Assembly: GCF_900496975.1 (NCBI RefSeq)
Contig: NZ_UFQC01000021.1
Location: forward strand, 43,474 to 107,473
Length of the DNA: 64,000 bases
Source of the DNA: Achromobacter veterisilvae
GTDB taxonomy: Bacteria > Pseudomonadota > Gammaproteobacteria > Burkholderiales > Burkholderiaceae_B
Direction: 5' to 3'
Part shown: piece after piece, positions 7,894-18,985 of the stretch
Layout: each line of letters starts with the position of its first letter
How positions within the stretch are numbered: the stretch's first letter is position 1
Notes under the pieces: generated by a model
What the model was told of the DNA's origin: nothing
Databases searched by the model: none
The model's input: the letters and a program-made list of their open reading frames with translations, nothing else
Made by a program: the position numbers and the translations under genes

Positions 7894-9786
7894 ATGAAAA
7901 GGACGCGGGAGAAGATCAAGGAAAAAGTGATGACGGCCTTGGAGCTGCCATCCGCGCCAGCGGAGGAACTGGCGGCGGTCTTGCGGGAGGTGAAACTGCA
8001 TCGCCTTTATGCCGATCCGGACATCACAGGCCTGCTTCGGAAGCGGGACGAGGTTCGGGACGTGCGGGAACTCCTGGACGATGCCGATATTTTCGTGGCG
8101 CTGGATCGTTCATTTACCGACCGTATCGCCGCCATCGGCGCAAGATTCGATTCCAGGTCCGACGAGCTCTATCACACGATGCTGGTGCACGAGCAACAGC
8201 TCAGATCCACCTGCGGGTTGCCGACCTACGAGCATTTCAACACCTCGATCGTGGTGGAGTTCTTGGACGAGGGCCATTACAAGAATCCCTTGGACTTCGG
8301 CGCCTCGGTGGACTACGCCATGTCCTACTTCTCCCTCACGCTGAGGTCGTTCCTGGAAGCGGGGGAGAGGATGAGCGTGCACTATGACAGTGCGAAATTC
8401 GACGCGGCATGCCTGCATCTTCCTCTGAGTGGCGAATGGGCGATTTTCCACGAACGACGGTCAATCTGGGAACATGGGCAAGCGAAGGGAACGCGGCATG
8501 GGAACGCTGTAGTCTTCGATGCCAGCGGGTCCGAATTGCTGTCTGCGTTCAGGGTGTCGCTCAGCCGTCTTCGCGGGGTCAGGCAAGGGGAGTCCTTCAA
8601 TCCGATGACCCATCCGGCAGTCATCGGCTCCACCCGGAAATTGCCTATCGATGGGTTCAGGTCGAACGACGAGGTGAAGTCCGCGTACATGACGACCCAG
8701 CAGTTCTACTCGGAAGACCTGCGGGAGGAAGTCCGGGGAGCCAGGCTGTGCGAATGGATTCGCGCCTATACGGTAGTCAAGGAGATTGCGAAGAAGCATA
8801 TTGAATTGCATCCCTTGATTGGGCAGCCGGCAACGTTGCTGCTGCACAAGACAGCCGATTTTTTCCTGGCCGAGTTTGTCGCGGCGGGAATCCCGGTGAA
8901 ATCTGCCGAGCAGATTCTGTGCCGCTTCATCTTCAATGCGTCCTCGAAGGACATTCTTGATTCGCCATTGATTCCCTTCAATGGCGAACTGGTCTTGGTT
9001 CCCACGGCGGCCATGCTGATCGAGCCGGCTTTTTCGCTGGAGTCTCTTCTGAAAAGCATAAGAAGCAGGAAGGACGAGCCGAACCATGAGCTGCAGTTCA
9101 TCGGGCCGGGCTTCGAGAAACTGACTCGCCGGGTGCTGGCGGATGCGGGCATCGTCGCGAGAAAGGTCAAGCATAAGAACCGGGATTGCGATGTGGCCTT
9201 CGTGTTGGAAGAGGACGTCTTGTTCCTGTGCGAATGCAAGGGCCGGTTCCAGACCAGCGATTTCCGCAGCTACGTGGAACTGGAGGCTGAGCTTGGCCGG
9301 GACGCGGCCCAACAACATCGGAAGACGTGCGACTACTTCGAGAGTCATTTGGCCCACGTCCGCGACCGGCTTGGGCGTGCGCCGGAATGGGTGCCGTCCA
9401 GGGTGATGAGGGTGATCCTGACGTCCGCAAAGCTGGGGCGGGTGAGATTCAACGAGGACTTTTACGTCATCGACAAGAACATGTTCTACGCCTTCTTCGC
9501 CCGCAAGAAGCTCTCCATGCGGCCCTTGGCATCCCGGCGGCGCACCTTCGTCCACGATCCGCGCCTGGACGGCCCGATCACCGTGGATGCATTTATCGCC
9601 TACATGAACGATCCGCCCAGCATTTCCCGGACCCGCATGCTGCTGGAGGAGCGCGAGCTCCATTTCGAGCTGGAGGGCCGCACGATTACGTTCAAGGACG
9701 TCGAGTGCTATGGAGAGTTGTTGAAGGAACATAAGGAAAGCGCTGTGTGGACTTTCCCCGGGACGACGGTCCATCACTATTCTTGA
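7894..9786 (+). CDS. Unrecognised protein with C-terminal PD-(D/E)xK nuclease-like domain
   Basis: I do not recognise the whole protein (630 residues from this start). Its C-terminal third carries a restriction-nuclease-like signature: [12 protein letters not shown] (404-415, Glu408), RDCDVAF (Asp433) and LCECKGR (Glu447, Lys449), followed by alpha-helical and beta segments typical of Mrr/NERD-like folds. The first 400 residues have no motif I can name and no membrane segment. The ATG at 7894 was chosen because AGGA lies 7-8 bases upstream; in-frame alternatives are GTG 7819 and ATG 7855. It follows hipBA and the soxR remnant. A defence or DNA-processing role is inferred from the nuclease motif and location. 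Confidence 0.75.
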   Translation: MKRTREKIKEKVMTALELPSAPAEELAAVLREVKLHRLYADPDITGLLRKRDEVRDVRELLDDADIFVALDRSFTDRIAAIGARFDSRSDELYHTMLVHEQQLRSTCGLPTYEHFNTSIVVEFLDEGHYKNPLDFGASVDYAMSYFSLTLRSFLEAGERMSVHYDSAKFDAACLHLPLSGEWAIFHERRSIWEHGQAKGTRHGNAVVFDASGSELLSAFRVSLSRLRGVRQGESFNPMTHPAVIGSTRKLPIDGFRSNDEVKSAYMTTQQFYSEDLREEVRGARLCEWIRAYTVVKEIAKKHIELHPLIGQPATLLLHKTADFFLAEFVAAGIPVKSAEQILCRFIFNASSKDILDSPLIPFNGELVLVPTAAMLIEPAFSLESLLKSIRSRKDEPNHELQFIGPGFEKLTRRVLADAGIVARKVKHKNRDCDVAFVLEEDVLFLCECKGRFQTSDFRSYVELEAELGRDAAQQHRKTCDYFESHLAHVRDRLGRAPEWVPSRVMRVILTSAKLGRVRFNEDFYVIDKNMFYAFFARKKLSMRPLASRRRTFVHDPRLDGPITVDAFIAYMNDPPSISRTRMLLEERELHFELEGRTITFKDVECYGELLKEHKESAVWTFPGTTVHHYS

Positions 9787-9939
9787 CGATATCGGCCGCC
9801 GGGTGCGTGCGCGCAATAGGGAGCTTTCGCCTGCGGGCGGCGAGGCGGGGGACCGCCGCAGACCCCATATGCTGATAGACTCGAAGGGACCGACCCTGTC
9901 GCGAATGAGTCCTGCACGTTACGAAGGCATATTCCATCG

Positions 9940-12657
9940 ATGACTTCCCCCGATCGCTCGTTGTCCGAACAAGAAGATTGGCATGCGCGGCCCGCGATGG
10001 CCGTGGAAGAAGCACTAAAAACCCGTCCAGCGGGATTGACCGCGGACGAGACCCAGGACAGGCTGGCCCGCTACGGGCCGAACCGGCTGGTCGAGGCGCG
10101 GCGCCAGAGCGCGTTCGGGCGTTTCCTGCGGCAATTCCACAATATCCTGCTCTACGTGATGATGGGGTCGGCCGTCATTACCGCGCTGCTTGGGCACTGG
10201 ATCGACACGGGCGTGCTGATGGCGGCGGTGGTCGTCAACGCCATCATCGGCTTCATCCAGGAAGGCAAGGCGGAAAGCGCCATGGACGCCATCCGGGGCA
10301 TGCTTTCGCCGCACGCCCTGGTGGTGCGCGACGGGAGCCGCAGCGAAATCGACGCGGCCGGCCTGGTGCCCGGCGACCAGGTCCTGCTGGCTTCCGGGGA
10401 CCGCGTGCCCGCCGATCTGCGGCTGGTCGAGGCCAAGGAACTGCGTGTCGAAGAGGCGGCGCTCACGGGGGAATCGCTGCCGGTGGAAAAGCAGATCGCG
10501 CCCGTGGCGGCGGATGCGCCGTTGGGCGATCGCCAGTGCATGGCGTATTCGGGCACCGTGGTGGTGCACGGGCAGGCGCGCGGGGTGGTGGTGGCCACCG
10601 CGGCGCATACCGAGTTGGGCCGCATCAATCAATTGCTCTCCGGCATCGGCAATATGACCACGCCGCTGCTGCGCCAGGTGGATCATTTCGGCCGCGTGTT
10701 GGCGGTGGCCATTTTGGCGCTGTCGGGGCTGCTGTTCGTCGTGGGCACGTGGTGGCTGGGCCACGCGCCGGCGGAAATGTTCATGATGGTGGTGGCGCTG
10801 GCGGCGTCCGCCATCCCGGAGGGGCTGCCGGCCATCATGACCGTCACGCTGGCGCTGGGCGTGCAGCGCATGGCGCGGCGCCAGGCCGTCGTGCGGCGGC
10901 TGCCGGCGGTCGAGGCCCTGGGTTCGGTGACGGTCATCTGCTCCGACAAGACGGGCACGCTCACCCGCAATGAAATGACGGTGCAGCGCGTGGTGTGCGC
11001 GAGCGCGGTGACGGACGTCGGCGGCGTGGGCTATGAACCGTCGGGCGAGTGCAGCATCGACGGCCGCGCCGTCGATCCCGCCATCCATCCCTCGCTGGAG
11101 CTGGCCATCCGCGCCGGCGTGCTGTGCAACGATGCCGCGCTGCGCGAGGAAGGCGGCGTCTGGCGGGTCGCGGGCGATCCCACCGAGGGCGCGCTGCTGG
11201 TGCTTGGGGTCAAGGCCGGCCTGACGCAGGCTGCGGGCCAGCAGGAATGGCCCCGCCGCGATTCGATCCCGTTCGAGTCCGAGCACCGCTTCATGGCGAC
11301 CTACCACGAGGCAGGACTGGGCGCTCCATGGATCTTCGTGAAGGGGGCGCCCGAGCGGGTGCTGGACATGTGCGACTCGCAGGCCGATCGTGACGGCCTG
11401 CCCCAGGCGCTGGACGTGGACTATTGGCGCCGCATGGCCACCGACACGGCCGCCAAGGGGCTGCGCGTGCTGGGGCTGGCCTGCAAGCGCGCGGCTCCCC
11501 GGACCCGGGCCCTGGGTTTCGGCGATGTGGAAGACGGCTTCATGCTGCTGGCGCTGGTGGGCATGATGGACCCGCCGCGCGCCGAAGCCATCGCGGCCGT
11601 GGCGGAATGCCACCGGGCGGGCATCCAGGTCAAGATGATCACCGGCGACCATGCCGAGACCGCGCGCGCCATCGGCGCCCAATTGGACATCGGCGTGGGC
11701 AAGCCCGCCATCACGGGCGCCGAAGTGGCGCTGATGGACGACGCGACGCTGCGCGAGACGGTGATGGGCGTCGACATCTACGCGCGCGCCAGCCCCGAGC
11801 ACAAGCTGCGCCTGGTGCAGGCGATGCAGGCGCTGGGCCAGGTGGTGTCCATGACGGGCGACGGCGTGAACGATGCGCCGGCGCTCAAGCGCGCCGACGT
11901 CGGCGTGGCGATGGGCCTGAAGGGCACCGAGGCCGCCAAGGAAGCCGCCGACGTGGTGCTGGCCGACGACAACTTCGCCACGATCGCGGCGGCGGTGCGC
12001 GAAGGCCGCGCGGTCTACGACAACCTGAAGAAGTTCGTGCTCTTCATGCTGCCCACGAACGGCGGCGAAGGCCTGCTGGTGATCGCGGCCATCCTGTTCC
12101 AGCTCACCTTGCCGCTCACGCCGGCGCAGGTGCTGTGGATCAACCTGGTGACCTCCAGCACCTTGGGCCTGGCGCTGGCCTTCGAGCCGGCGGAGCCCGG
12201 CATCATGAGCCAGCGTCCGCGGCCGCCGGGCGAGCCGCTGCTGTCGCTGCTTTTCGTGCAGCGCGTGCTGGTGGTCTCGGTGTTGATGATGGCCGGCGCG
12301 CTGGGCCTGTTCCTGTGGGAACTCTCCAACGGCATGTCGGTGGACCGCGCCCGGACCATGGCGGTCAACGCGGTGGTGGCGGCGGAAATGTTCTACCTGA
12401 TCAACAGCCGCCACATCTACGACTCGGTGCTCAACCGCGAAGGCCTGTTCGGAAACCGATACGTGTGGATCGCCATTGCCGCCTGCGTTGCGCTGCAACT
12501 GGCCTACACGTACACGCCGTTCATGCACGCCGTGTTCGGCTCGGTGCCGCTGGGCTGGCGCGAATGGCTGGACGTGCTCGGCGCCGGCCTGCTGGTGTTC
12601 GCCGGCGCCGAAATCGAAAAATACCTGATGCGCCGCTGGCGCGTCAGGCGGGTTTGA
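9940..12657 (+). CDS. P2-type cation-transporting ATPase
   Basis: Integral membrane P-type ATPase of 905 residues. In order: cation-ATPase N-domain (about 10-80), TGES actuator loop 176-179, M4 motif IPEGLP 292-297, phosphorylation motif DKTGTLT with Asp336, KGAPERV in the nucleotide domain, TGDHAET, and hinge TGDGVNDAPAL. M4 matches Ca2+/SERCA-like pumps. The M6 segment reads INLVTSSTLGLALAFEP, lacking the Asp that SERCA has after NLVT, so the ion is uncertain (H+, Na+, Ca2+ or Mg2+). The ribosome site is modest (GAAGG about 11 bases before the ATG). The 3' end overlaps the convergent alcohol dehydrogenase gene by 14 bases. Confidence 0.88.
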   Translation: MTSPDRSLSEQEDWHARPAMAVEEALKTRPAGLTADETQDRLARYGPNRLVEARRQSAFGRFLRQFHNILLYVMMGSAVITALLGHWIDTGVLMAAVVVNAIIGFIQEGKAESAMDAIRGMLSPHALVVRDGSRSEIDAAGLVPGDQVLLASGDRVPADLRLVEAKELRVEEAALTGESLPVEKQIAPVAADAPLGDRQCMAYSGTVVVHGQARGVVVATAAHTELGRINQLLSGIGNMTTPLLRQVDHFGRVLAVAILALSGLLFVVGTWWLGHAPAEMFMMVVALAASAIPEGLPAIMTVTLALGVQRMARRQAVVRRLPAVEALGSVTVICSDKTGTLTRNEMTVQRVVCASAVTDVGGVGYEPSGECSIDGRAVDPAIHPSLELAIRAGVLCNDAALREEGGVWRVAGDPTEGALLVLGVKAGLTQAAGQQEWPRRDSIPFESEHRFMATYHEAGLGAPWIFVKGAPERVLDMCDSQADRDGLPQALDVDYWRRMATDTAAKGLRVLGLACKRAAPRTRALGFGDVEDGFMLLALVGMMDPPRAEAIAAVAECHRAGIQVKMITGDHAETARAIGAQLDIGVGKPAITGAEVALMDDATLRETVMGVDIYARASPEHKLRLVQAMQALGQVVSMTGDGVNDAPALKRADVGVAMGLKGTEAAKEAADVVLADDNFATIAAAVREGRAVYDNLKKFVLFMLPTNGGEGLLVIAAILFQLTLPLTPAQVLWINLVTSSTLGLALAFEPAEPGIMSQRPRPPGEPLLSLLFVQRVLVVSVLMMAGALGLFLWELSNGMSVDRARTMAVNAVVAAEMFYLINSRHIYDSVLNREGLFGNRYVWIAIAACVALQLAYTYTPFMHAVFGSVPLGWREWLDVLGAGLLVFAGAEIEKYLMRRWRVRRV

Positions 12658-13744
12658 CGGCCACCTTGAGCACGTTGTCGCGTTGGTGCGAGAACAGGTC
12701 GTAGGCCTCGACGATGTTGTCGAGCTTGTACTGGTGGGTGACCATCACGCCCAGATCCACGCGGCCGGACTGGATCACGTTCATCAGGCGGCGCATGCGT
12801 TCCTTGCCCCCCGGGCACAGCGCCGTGTTGATCTTGTGGTCGCCCAGGCCCGCCGCGAACGCGCTCAGGGGGATCTTCAGGTCTTCGGAGTAGACGCCCA
12901 GGCTGGACAGGGTGCCGCCCGGCTTGAGCACGCGCAGGGCGGATTCGAAGGTGCTTTGCAGCCCCAGGGCTTCGATGGACGAGTCGACGCCGCGCCCGCC
13001 GGTCAGGCGCAGGATATCTTCCACCACGTCGCAGTCGCGGAAGTTCAGGGTCACGTCGGCGCCGAGGGACCGCGCCACGTCCAGCCGGTGGGCGTTGCCG
13101 TCGACGGCGATGATGGTGGACGCGCCCAGCAGGCGGGCGCCGGCCGTGGCGCACAGGCCGATGGGGCCCTGGGCGAAGATCGCCACCACGTCGCCGATGC
13201 GGATGTTGGCGTTCTCGGCGCCCTTGAAGCCGGTGGACATGATGTCCGGGCACATCAGCACCTGCTCGTCGGTCAGGCCGTCGGGAACCGGGGCCAGGTT
13301 GGCCTGCGCGTCGGGCACGAGCACGTATTCGGCCTGGGTGCCGTCGATCTTGTTGCCGAAGCGCCAGCCGGCCGTGGCCTGGTAGCCATGGCAGCCGCAG
13401 AGCCCCATGGCGGCGAGGTAGCTGCCGTCCTGCGACGCGACGCCGTCCTGGGCCGCGTACGAGTTGAAGTTCGGGCAGATCGCGCCGGCGATGACGCGCT
13501 GCCCTTCCTGGTAGCCGGTCACCGCGCTGCCCAGCTTCTCGATGATGCCGACGGGCTCGTGGCCGACGGTCAGCCCGGGCGCGACGGGGTATTCGCCCTT
13601 CAGAATATGGATATCGGTGCCGCAGATGGTGGTGGTGGTGATGCGGATGAGGGCGTCGTTGGGGCCGACGTCCGGAATCGGCTTGTCGACGATTTCGATG
13701 CGGCCGGGTTCGACAAAGACAGCGGCTTTCATCATGACGGGCAT
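12644..13744 (-). CDS. Zn-dependent secondary (2-propanol) alcohol dehydrogenase
   Basis: Medium-chain dehydrogenase of 366 residues, cytoplasmic and NAD(P)-dependent. Catalytic-zinc features are CGTDIHILKG (Cys41-type) and GHEPVG. MCPDIMSTGFKGAENA followed by AQGPIGLCATAGARLLGA is the Rossmann entry. The tail with ALCPGGKERMRRLMNVI and MVTHQYKLDNI resembles the Thermoanaerobacter secondary alcohol dehydrogenase group. Next to acetone carboxylase genes, oxidation of 2-propanol to acetone is the natural proposal; substrate is inference. The start has AGGAGATTGCC before the ATG. Other secondary alcohols or formaldehyde-type substrates cannot be excluded. Confidence 0.82.
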   Translation of the reverse strand: MPVMMKAAVFVEPGRIEIVDKPIPDVGPNDALIRITTTTICGTDIHILKGEYPVAPGLTVGHEPVGIIEKLGSAVTGYQEGQRVIAGAICPNFNSYAAQDGVASQDGSYLAAMGLCGCHGYQATAGWRFGNKIDGTQAEYVLVPDAQANLAPVPDGLTDEQVLMCPDIMSTGFKGAENANIRIGDVVAIFAQGPIGLCATAGARLLGASTIIAVDGNAHRLDVARSLGADVTLNFRDCDVVEDILRLTGGRGVDSSIEALGLQSTFESALRVLKPGGTLSSLGVYSEDLKIPLSAFAAGLGDHKINTALCPGGKERMRRLMNVIQSGRVDLGVMVTHQYKLDNIVEAYDLFSHQRDNVLKVAVKPA

Positions 13745-13856
13745 GGCAATCTCCTGAAGTGCGTGTCGGGTATGGGCTTAGCGTACCGCTTCCAACTACA
13801 TTCCTGGACGACATTGTTTGCGCCATGTCAATTGCGGCGCACATGGCGATGGATCC

Positions 13857-13874
13857 CCGGGCGGAAGCGCCCGG
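13857..13874 (-). terminator. Hairpin after acxR
   Basis: Perfect 7-base stem CCGGGCG (13857-13863) / CGCCCGG (13868-13874) with a GAAG tetraloop, 11 bases beyond the acxR stop. There is no clear T-run. Confidence 0.4.
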
Positions 13875-13884
13875 CGCGGGCGCC

Positions 13885-15894
<2,010 letters not shown>

Positions 15895-16047
15895 CGCCTA
15901 GTCTCCAAGATGCGATGCATGGGCCGGCTATCCTGCCGGCTGTACGCAGGGCGCGCGCTGCCGCTGGCCCTGGGTCGGGGCGGGCCTAATGCCTGGCCAG
16001 CCGCGTTCATTAGACGGCATGAGCGCCAGGCGTCAATCCGGAGCAAC

Positions 16048-16081
16048 CCGGACCGGGACGGCCGCGGCTATCCCGGTCCGG
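16048..16081 (-). terminator. Terminator-like hairpin after acxC
   Basis: Perfect 11-base inverted repeat CCGGACCGGGA (16048-16058) / TCCCGGTCCGG (16071-16081), 20 bases downstream of the acxC stop and upstream of acxR. It probably separates the carboxylase operon from its regulator; no T-run follows. Confidence 0.5.
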
Positions 16082-16101
16082 TTCGCGCCGCGGGCCGCCC
16101 G

Positions 16102-16608
16102 CTATGCCGCGCGCTCGGGCAAGGGCAGGTTGACCCATTCCTTGTAGAAGGTATCGATATCCGGCTCGAAATCATGGATTACCGGATACCAGGGCGTGGG
16201 AGCCTCGACGTCGTGCAGGGTGCCGCACTGGGGGCAGTAATACTCGCGGTATACCTGCCATTGGGTATCCGGCGCCATGAGCTTGGGATAGACCTCGCTC
16301 ATGGCCTGGGCGTCCTCGCGTACGTAGACGTGCGCGGCGAGCTTCCAGTTCTGCCGGTAATCGCCGAATTCATGGCCGCAATCGCATTTCGTCACCCAGT
16401 GCTTGTCGTGCGCGCGCTGCACGATGTACAGGTGCGGCGCGAGCGGCAGGACGATCCGGTCGTTCCAGTCGAGCTTCTTCTGCAGCGTCTTCAGGTACAT
16501 CTCGAAGCGCTCGCCGTCCTTCGGCATGGACAGCATGCGGATGGTCGTGTCCCAGTCCAGCCGGCCGTCAACCAGGTGGTCCACCTGTTCCTGCGTGTAA
16601 GTCGTCAT
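16102..16608 (-). CDS. acxC: Acetone carboxylase gamma subunit
   Basis: Small subunit (168 residues) of the alpha2-beta2-gamma2 acetone carboxylase, which makes acetoacetate from acetone, bicarbonate and ATP. Its two CxC/CxxC pairs (TKCDCGHEFGDYR near 93-105 and YYCPQCGTL near 129-137) look like a zinc-ribbon and match the AcxC family, as does the tail DFEPDIDTFYKEWV. This subunit distinguishes acetone carboxylase from hydantoinase-like relatives. AAGGAGACGACA precedes the ATG. It is the last gene of acxABC, 31 bases after acxB. Confidence 0.93.
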   Translation of the reverse strand: MTTYTQEQVDHLVDGRLDWDTTIRMLSMPKDGERFEMYLKTLQKKLDWNDRIVLPLAPHLYIVQRAHDKHWVTKCDCGHEFGDYRQNWKLAAHVYVREDAQAMSEVYPKLMAPDTQWQVYREYYCPQCGTLHDVEAPTPWYPVIHDFEPDIDTFYKEWVNLPLPERAA

Positions 16609-16639
16609 TGTCGTCTCCTTGTTTTCGCAAGCCGCCGGC

Positions 16640-18964
16640 TCACTCGTCCACCAGCACGATGGTCTTCACATCGGGCATTTTCGAAAGGTCCATGCGGAAC
16701 TTGGACCCGTAGGTGGGCACGTCGAGTTCTTCCTCGGTCAGGGTCCAGTCGGCCGGCAGGCTCCAGAAGTCCCGGAACTGCTGCTCGAATTTCTTGGACA
16801 AGCCGAAACTCGTGGCGTACATGTGCTGCACCTGGGTGGAGGCGGTCTTGGCCAGGATGCGTTCGCGCTCGGACCGCATCCAGTCGCGCACGGGAACCGC
16901 CCGTTCCAGCCTGCGCTTGCGGATGTCCAGGCGCTTGCCGGCCGAGGCCTTGGCGTCGACCTGCCAGCGGCCGGCGCCGTCCTGGGCCACCACGGCGCCG
17001 TAGACCTCCAGCGCGTACTTGGGCAGCAGCAGTTCGTTGTTCAGGTCGTTGGCGATGGCGTCCAGCTCGCGGTCCAGGGGGTCTCCGAAGCCGGGGCCGC
17101 CGCGCAGGTAGTTGAGATAGAGGTCGTAGTTCTCGTAGCAGTCCTCCGTCGTCATGCACTGCTGGTCCCGCTTGACGCGGGCGCCGGGCGCCAGGTGCTG
17201 CTCGTAGTCGGGCGCCTCCGGATTGGTGTCGGCGCCCAGCGGCAGGCTTTCGCCGCGGGCGATGCGGTCCTTCAGGCCGGTATGGTGGGCCTCGAAGCGG
17301 TAGCCGGTGGCCGCCGGATAGCCGCCCATCAGGCCCCAGTCGCTGTTCATGTAGCCGTTGCCCATGAAGAACATGGTCCAGTCCTGCGCCTTCCAGACCA
17401 TGCGCAGCGTCTCGAAGCCGCAGCCGCCCCGATACTTGCCGTAGCCGCCGGAGTTGGACTTGGCGTTGCGGCCCAGGTAGAGCAGGGGCTCGGCCATTTC
17501 CCAGATTTCCATGTCGCCCATGTCGCCTTCCGGGTTCCAGATGGCGGCGGCGTGGTTCAGGCCGTCCTTGACGGCGCCCGCGCCGGTGCCGCAGGAGCTG
17601 GCCTCGAAGCTGTTGACGGCATGGATCTCGCCCTCCTGGTTGATGCCGCCGCCCTGCAGCCAGTTGGAGGTATTGGCGTTGCCGGCGTTGACTTCCTCCA
17701 GGTAGCCGCGGCTGAAGTACGCCTGCCCCAGGCCGCGCCACAGCGCGCTCCATCCGGAGACCAGGAAGTGCCATGCGTAGGCGTGCCCGGTGCGCCGGTC
17801 GTCGGGGTTCATCCAGGCGCCCTTGGGCAGGCGGAATTCCGTGCCGTAGTAGGCGCCGTCGTTGATGCGTTGGGTGGGCACCAGCGTCTGCGTCATCATT
17901 ACCCAGATGCCGCTGGTGAACGCCACCTGGTGCGCGTTGTAGCTGTGCCAGCCCCAGCGGCTGGAGCCTTCGAAGTCCAGCCGCCAGGTGCCGTCTTTGC
18001 GGATCTCCATCTCCACCGGGGAGTGCATGATGGAATCGAGCTTGGCGAATGCGTTCGAGGTCTGCACGTCCTCGTGCTTGTAGGGCACGTCGACGAACGC
18101 CACCTTGCGGTACTTGCCCGGCAGGGTCAGCGCCTTGATTCGCATCTGCAGCCCGCGGCGGCCTTCCTCGATGACTTCATAGGCGAACTTCTCGTAGGCC
18201 TCCAGCCCTTCCTCGGCGATGACCTCTTCGATCAGGCTGCGCACCATGTGGCAGCCGGCGATGCGGGTCTTCTCGTCCAGGATCCAGTACTTGGGCGTGC
18301 GCACGGCGCGCTGGCTTTCATGCAGCCAGTCCTTGAGCGGCACGTCGTTGATGCCGGTCTTGCGGCAGGTGATCATGTAGCCGTCGCCGAAGCGTTGCGT
18401 CTGGCCCGTGGACATGGAGCCGGGCGTCACCGCGCCGGTGTCGATCACGTGCGTGACGCCGCCGACCCAGCCCACCAGCTTGCCCTGCGCGAAAATCGGC
18501 ACGATGGTGGCGATGTCGCAGGGATGCACGTTGCCGATGGCGCAGTCATTGTTGGTGAACATGTCGCCCGGATTGATGCCGGGATTGGTTTCCCAATCGT
18601 TCTCGATCATGTATTTGATCGCCGCGCCCATGGTGCCCACGTGGATGATGATGCCGGTGGAGGTCAGCACGCAGTCGCCGGCGGCGTTATACAGCGTGAA
18701 GCAGAGTTCGCCTTCCTGCTCGACGATGGGGCTGGCGGCGATGCGCTTGGCGGTCTCGCGCGCATGCACCAGGCCGCCGCGCAGCTTGGAGAACATTTTC
18801 TCGTAGCGGATGGGCTCGCTCTCCCGCAGGTCCAGCCGGGCCAGGCCGTTGTAGTGGCCGCTATCCTTGGTACGGGCCAGGATGGCATCGCGGAATTGCT
18901 TGAGCGTTTCGCCCGTGCCCAGCAGGCCCGAGGCACCGGTTTCCATTCTTGATATCGTGTTCAT
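16640..18964 (-). CDS. acxB: Acetone carboxylase alpha subunit (HyuB family)
   Basis: Hydantoinase-B-family catalytic subunit of 774 residues, the size known for the acetone carboxylase alpha chain (about 85 kDa). Family stretches include MFTNNDCAIGNVHPCDIATI near 134-153, GVTHVIDTGAVTPGSMSTGQ and SNSGGYGKYRGGCGFE near 490-505. It binds Mn and performs carboxylation together with the ATP-using beta subunit. The naming follows Xanthobacter/Rhodobacter usage, where acxB is alpha. GGAGAGACAAC precedes the ATG; 21 bases separate it from acxA. Confidence 0.93.
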   Translation of the reverse strand: MNTISRMETGASGLLGTGETLKQFRDAILARTKDSGHYNGLARLDLRESEPIRYEKMFSKLRGGLVHARETAKRIAASPIVEQEGELCFTLYNAAGDCVLTSTGIIIHVGTMGAAIKYMIENDWETNPGINPGDMFTNNDCAIGNVHPCDIATIVPIFAQGKLVGWVGGVTHVIDTGAVTPGSMSTGQTQRFGDGYMITCRKTGINDVPLKDWLHESQRAVRTPKYWILDEKTRIAGCHMVRSLIEEVIAEEGLEAYEKFAYEVIEEGRRGLQMRIKALTLPGKYRKVAFVDVPYKHEDVQTSNAFAKLDSIMHSPVEMEIRKDGTWRLDFEGSSRWGWHSYNAHQVAFTSGIWVMMTQTLVPTQRINDGAYYGTEFRLPKGAWMNPDDRRTGHAYAWHFLVSGWSALWRGLGQAYFSRGYLEEVNAGNANTSNWLQGGGINQEGEIHAVNSFEASSCGTGAGAVKDGLNHAAAIWNPEGDMGDMEIWEMAEPLLYLGRNAKSNSGGYGKYRGGCGFETLRMVWKAQDWTMFFMGNGYMNSDWGLMGGYPAATGYRFEAHHTGLKDRIARGESLPLGADTNPEAPDYEQHLAPGARVKRDQQCMTTEDCYENYDLYLNYLRGGPGFGDPLDRELDAIANDLNNELLLPKYALEVYGAVVAQDGAGRWQVDAKASAGKRLDIRKRRLERAVPVRDWMRSERERILAKTASTQVQHMYATSFGLSKKFEQQFRDFWSLPADWTLTEEELDVPTYGSKFRMDLSKMPDVKTIVLVDE

Positions 18965-18985
18965 GTTGTCTCTCCGGGAGTCCGA

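Noticed and set aside
7416..8387. Plus-strand frame bridging the hipA end and the 630-residue gene
   Set aside because: It overlaps the soxR remnant and two better-supported genes in other frames and has no recognisable domain.
9787..9939. Search for the missing 5' half of soxR on the far side of the nuclease-like gene
   Set aside because: No MerR-type helix-turn-helix sequence is visible here on either strand, nor around 2860-3026.
10015..12528. Long minus-strand open frame opposite the P-type ATPase
   Set aside because: Antisense shadow of a strongly supported ATPase gene; the translation is low-complexity and His/Gln/Arg-rich.
13811..13825. Possible second sigma-54 promoter upstream of the alcohol dehydrogenase gene (minus strand TGGCGCAAACAATGT)
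   Set aside because: The GG element is present at the right distance, but the nearly invariant -12 GC is GT, so the match is too weak to list.
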